This document shows, in pieces, positions 33,501 to 34,736 of a stretch of DNA of 34,736 nucleotides; position 1 is the stretch's first letter; each line of letters opens with the position of its first letter. Source of the DNA: Gammaproteobacteria bacterium. Lineage in GTDB: Bacteria > Pseudomonadota > Gammaproteobacteria > QZLD01. Under the pieces are notes generated by a model, which worked only from the letters and a program-made list of their open reading frames with translations, searched no databases and had not been told where the DNA came from. The position numbers and the translations under genes are program-made. Location of the stretch: assembly GCA_004796365.1 (NCBI GenBank), contig QZLE01000002.1, positions 1 to 34,736 on the forward strand, read 5' to 3'.

Positions 33501-34736
33501 CATCACTGCATACAGCTATGATGCAAATGGCAATCAGCTATCTGTAACCGAAGCACAAGGCACAGCGCAAGAGCGTATAACCCAGTTCGTTTACGATGAT
33601 CTTAATCGCCTTACCGACACCATAGCAGCAGATGGAACAGTAACTAAAACCATTTACGATAGCCTTGGCCAGGTAGAGCAGGTAATTCAGGACGCGGGCG
33701 ACCTCAACATCATCACCGCTTATAGCTACGATGCTAACGGTAATCAGATTTCTGCAACTGCAGCGCAAGGCACAGGACAAGAGCGTATAACAAATATAGT
33801 CTATGATGCCTTAAATCGAGTAATTTTCGCAGTTGATGCAGAAGGTTATGTAACTGAGAATCAATACAATGCTCTTGGTCAGATTGATCTAACTAAAAGT
33901 TACAAGGCATCCTATACAGGAGCAGAGTTTACCAAGGATGCTATTGAATCAGCTATGTCAGGAGTTGAGTCAGTAGAGCAACGCTTTATATATGACAACC
34001 TCGGCCGTGTTCGTTTCACCATAGATGCCGAAGGCTACGTATCTGAGAATGAATACAATGCACTAGGTCAGGTAGAAACAACCAAACGTTACGATACTGC
34101 TTATCCAGGCACAGTTTATACAGAAACTGCGCTTGAATCTGTTATGTCAGGTATCAGCTGCATTGAACAACACTTTGTATATAACTCACTTGGCCAGTTA
34201 CGCTTTACAGTAGATGCACTGGGTAATGTATCAGAGAATGAATACGATGCTCTTGGTCAGGTAGAAGCAACCAAACGCTTTGAATCAGTCTATACAGGAA
34301 CAGTCTTTACAGAGGCAGCGCTTGAATCAGAACTGTCAGGTGTGAAGTCGGTAGAACAGCGCTTTGTATATGACGCACTTGGTCGAGTACTATTTACTAT
34401 CGATGCAGAAGGATATGTAACCGAAAATCAATACAATACACTTGGTCAGGTAGAAATGACCAAGCGTTATACAACGGTCTATACAGGAACAATATTCACA
34501 GCGGATGCTCTTGAAGCTGCGCTATCTGAAGAATCTTCGATTGATCAAAGATATATCTACAACGAACTGGGGCAGGCACGCTTTACCATTGATGCACAGG
34601 GGCATGTATCTGAGAATGAATACGATGCGGTTGGTAATGTAATAACCACAAAGCGTTTTGGTAATGTTTATTTTGGCACTATCTTTACAGACCAAGCCCT
34701 TGAAGCTTTCTATGCGGATAAAGATTCAATAGACCA
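27562..34736 (+). CDS. giant Rhs/YD-repeat protein, 3' end beyond the window (at least 2391 residues)
   Basis: One frame runs without a stop from ATG 27562 (AAAGG site nine bases upstream) to the right edge. The N-terminus MASIIVGNDLGVQNSS has no signal peptide. It is followed by GKTGEQVFVNAATGNLVIQN, a start common to large YD proteins. Dozens of YD repeats follow (YDAAGNLIKETDTDGNET, YDAFGRVIETTDAHGNVT), a family that builds a hollow beta-cage around a C-terminal cargo. Two non-YD inserts occur at about 29722-30834 and 31015-31667. The last 1.5 kb is near-identical tandem repeats. Such proteins act as polymorphic toxins, insecticidal complex parts or adhesins. The decisive C-terminus is missing here, so no activity can be assigned. 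Without a Sec signal, export would need another route. Confidence 0.9.
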   Translation, partial: MASIIVGNDLGVQNSSLNKIGANNLDGLGTSGKTGEQVFVNAATGNLVIQNVDENLVGAGIDSIAVRTYNQFGQWNGTSFDNWRIGFYRRVYNLTGTANTVGSTVTKTNADGSESLYTYDATTGKYVTTEGAGAHQTLTYDDANDAWTWSDAQGDVSETYTGKNGYWKIVSSETRAGEVTNYIYDWEGNLIRLEDSSGQRLNLAYDDETGLLDAITVFYGDGWGHYTTRYYYDRYDRLERVVVDLSPENFSIGDANTYTTTYTYDGASDRIASISQTDGTHVSFTYERSGRDYKVRTMTDAQGDISVFTYSEGSTNVQDSLGNITTFHYDAQNRLIKVEQPSIGGVRSTVEYEYNDLNDADNITRIIDANGNEVVYQYDANGNQIYQRDQLGNVIERTYNANSQLETETVYLVADPDGDGTGQPQDPQTSRYVYYPSGYLAYSIDAEGGVSKNEWDNATGNLEVATQFTQNRYDISQLGNSETPTSTQMDSWVANHADKSQAIKTEYTYDFRGQVASSTIWSDLDNLGNGIPGTESTTYYVYDAKGRLLKTVDPRAASAADEAYASHITYDGLGRVLSTTNAADAVTTTVYDDANNKVIVTSASGLITTSTYNAGGELISVTQAGDGQSYATTSYEYDAAGNLIKETDTDGNETKNIYDTQNRLVATFDAEGYLTEIKYDIAGNVIETIKYESKIDGTYFDQYGEQLVNTTTYDNQSRPRLTKLTNGNYVVTWYSTNGVNSWDVMAQLMDQNGKKIGDELTINQVVEGGQYTQSVESLAGGGFVVAWSDGRNGDWDVYYRVFDESGTEISNDRIVSTFSDDYQKNPSITGLDNGDFVIVWHSRSNADDDTSSYGVYARRFDSYGNPQGAEQRVNTVTADNQYAQSIETLAGGRYVITWRSDNQVGEFGEVWGQVYDENSQKIGSEFHVNTITTDVQKSSSIVALSDGNFIVTWSDHSSGSWDIKARLYNSSGVAQGDEYLINTYTNNSQFASRCAQLTDDTLIYVWEDTDNDGDSYGVFAQRMTTAGEKIGSEFRINQTPNGSQRDQDIIALDDGKFAVAWGSTGQQDDDSEGGIVIRHFLLDEFTTLLSENNIRTRHIYDDAGRLVYTIDGEGYVSENVYDGSGQLIEIRRFEEQIYSIEELENLSGGVVTETQTNTVLLWDQNLDTNSDGFGLVGSAVYSNNAIEMGSKYAFIGDSLQAFFASENGHVPGAEPLIYHASVSTDSSQQGTFEYGIRTLISDTEERYSVHSAVFTNGKIYGKFDNDLGDAALFELTEDFATYNPNTEYEVEFEVLSNQSILYVYEKGTDRDNGFIHTLDMDHIGETSFYGMGWKEGWGVDSKIYLNEYAEYAIEEQTVVRNGPLSAHASEKLIYDGAGRLIYTIDAEGYVSETVYNAAGQTVETKSYDTAYTGTVYTEAALEAADLGDSLSTYMVYDDAGRLVYTIDNNGQVTKTEYDAAGNATKTIQYSDAIDPSAVSTLEEVQNAITISTKDRIAQARYNELGLVTEQLSGVGNSKIEQGEDEATIWNQYSTRYEYDAMGRRISATDANGYQTLFFYDARGLQTHTVKVLNGQNQGEVVETIYNAFGDIEETIVYANTIDTSGLIGGSVNATLENRLTSAASSEDTHTQFEYSARGQLTKTIDALNNEVRSTYNAFGQLEQSIDQTGTITQFEYDKLGNVIKTIDDLNGKHISTTIKYDAFGRVIETTDAHGNVTKLEYDKLGQVIVTEDALGNDTIMTYDAFGRVLTQTDALGYTTTYTYDDENNSVTITNAEGFSSTTISNEFGEQDSITDAKGNQTTFEYNHDGQLTKVIDAQGNESETIYDQGGRTFQAVDANGTVTELEYDSANRLFKRILDKGGIEQTTTYGYDHKGQAVSVEDNNGIVTKTIYNQLGQVEQVIADEGGLNIITAYSYDEKGNQVSVTEAQGTGQERTTQFIYDELNRLTDTVIADGTVTKTIYNELGQVEQVIADEGGLNIITAYSYDANGNQLSVTEAQGTAQERITQFVYDDLNRLTDTIAADGTVTKTIYDSLGQVEQVIQDAGDLNIITAYSYDANGNQISATAAQGTGQERITNIVYDALNRVIFAVDAEGYVTENQYNALGQIDLTKSYKASYTGAEFTKDAIESAMSGVESVEQRFIYDNLGRVRFTIDAEGYVSENEYNALGQVETTKRYDTAYPGTVYTETALESVMSGISCIEQHFVYNSLGQLRFTVDALGNVSENEYDALGQVEATKRFESVYTGTVFTEAALESELSGVKSVEQRFVYDALGRVLFTIDAEGYVTENQYNTLGQVEMTKRYTTVYTGTIFTADALEAALSEESSIDQRYIYNELGQARFTIDAQGHVSENEYDAVGNVITTKRFGNVYFGTIFTDQALEAFYADKDSID
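29722..30834 (+). repeat. seven-fold propeller-like repeat inserted within the YD array
   Basis: Within the giant protein, seven successive units of about 45-58 residues each contain a pattern L..G.FVV.WS followed by an Asp/Gly-rich turn, then V.A..FD..G..IG.E..IN. Unit starts are LTKLTNGNYVVTW, VESLAGGGFVVAW, ITGLDNGDFVIVW, IETLAGGRYVITW, IVALSDGNFIVTW, CAQLTDDTLIYVW and IIALDDGKFAVAW. Seven four-stranded units suggest a closed seven-bladed beta-propeller. YD repeats resume at once afterwards (RTRHIYDDAGRL). The fold is inferred from repeat number and strand pattern. Confidence 0.75.
31015..31667 (+). other. beta-rich non-YD insert domain, possibly lectin-like
   Basis: About 217 residues without YD motifs sit between two YD units, from TETQTNTVLLWDQNLDTNSD to AEYAIEEQTVVRNGP. 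Alternating hydrophobic strands and aromatic positions (TFEYGIRTLISDTEERYSVH, SILYVYEKGTDRDNGFIHTL, FYGMGWKEGWGVDSKIYLNE) suggest a jelly-roll or concanavalin-like sandwich. I do not recognise the family. YD sequence resumes with KLIYDGAGRLIYTIDAEG. Confidence 0.5.
33223..33831 (+). repeat. three tandem 210-base near-identical repeats in the YD gene
   Basis: Anchors encoding TKTIYN/TKTIYD lie at 33223, 33433 and 33643, an exact 210-base (70-residue) period. Each unit encodes LGQVEQVIADEGGLNIITAY (third copy: QDAGDLN), then SYD.NGNQ.S.T.AQGT.QER and a YD.LNR turn. DNA identity between the first two copies is visibly high. They are in frame, so copy-number change would not break the gene. Confidence 0.85.
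33790..34736 (+). repeat. at least five tandem 189-base repeats in the YD gene
   Basis: Anchors encoding TKS/TKR lie at 33892, 34081, 34270, 34459 and 34648, an exact 189-base (63-residue) spacing each time. A unit reads approximately YD.LGRVRFTIDAEGYVSENE, YNALGQVETTKRYDT, YTGTVYTEAALES and MSGV.SVEQRF. A single older relative occurs near 31690-31860 (anchor 31771). The array continues to the window edge, so its total copy number is unknown. Confidence 0.85.

Noticed and set aside
28030-33780. Several leftward open frames of 60-150 codons under the YD-repeat gene
   Set aside because: The rightward frame is open for more than 7 kb and carries clear YD motifs. The leftward frames follow its repeat pattern and lack start signals.
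33223-34736. Tandem repeats as a CRISPR array
   Set aside because: The repeats are 189-210 bases long, in frame with the coding sequence, and have no unique spacers.

Overview
The window is about 34.7 kb of AT-rich DNA from a Gram-negative bacterium. Genes for both the periplasmic P-ring (FlgI) and the outer-membrane L-ring (FlgH), Sec signal peptides and lipoboxes, and a tightly packed, largely overlapping gene layout all point to a proteobacterium. The glycine-rich lipoprotein and the giant YD-repeat protein would fit a marine-type gammaproteobacterium, but the species cannot be named from this sequence. No tRNA, rRNA, CRISPR array, transposase or integrase was seen.

Region 1 (1-1312) holds a leftward pair, a TPR protein and a small lipoprotein, and an intergenic region from which they diverge from the main cluster. 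Region 2 (1379-22378) is about 21 kb of rightward genes with no gap longer than 58 bases and many 1-4 base overlaps. It begins with two TPR proteins, then fliQ-fliR-flhB-flhA-flgF-flgG-flgA-flgH-flgI-flgB-flgC-fliE-fliF-[fliG slot]-fliH-fliI-fliJ-[fliK slot]-flgD-flgE-[fliM slot]-fliN-fliO-fliP. This is the widespread flgBC-fliE...fliP-fliQR-flhBA order, circularly permuted so that fliP and fliQ lie at opposite ends.

The export gate, ATPase complex, rod, hook and P/L rings are all recognisable. The motor side is not: the fliG slot holds an unrelated-looking 189-residue protein, and FliF has a short cytoplasmic tail. The fliM slot holds a 263-residue SctQ/YscQ-like SPOA protein with no N-terminal CheY-binding motif. 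No flagellin, cap, hook-filament junction, flgJ, stator or chemotaxis gene is present in the window. FlgH has no lipobox. The most interesting reading is a flagellum-derived machine (secretion, adhesion, or hook-only) whose switch ring has been remodelled toward a type III secretion plan. A divergent secondary flagellum with its missing genes elsewhere remains a fair alternative.

Region 3 (22379-27443) holds a 1374-residue lipoprotein with three copies of one domain module, a strong terminator-like hairpin, a structured 376-base gene-free stretch and a small AraC-type regulator. Region 4 (27562 to the right edge) is the first 2391 residues of one uninterrupted Rhs/YD-repeat giant. It has no signal peptide, a predicted seven-bladed propeller insert, a second beta-rich insert, and near-identical 210-base and 189-base internal tandem repeats. 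Its C-terminus, where any toxin or secretion signal would lie, is outside the window.
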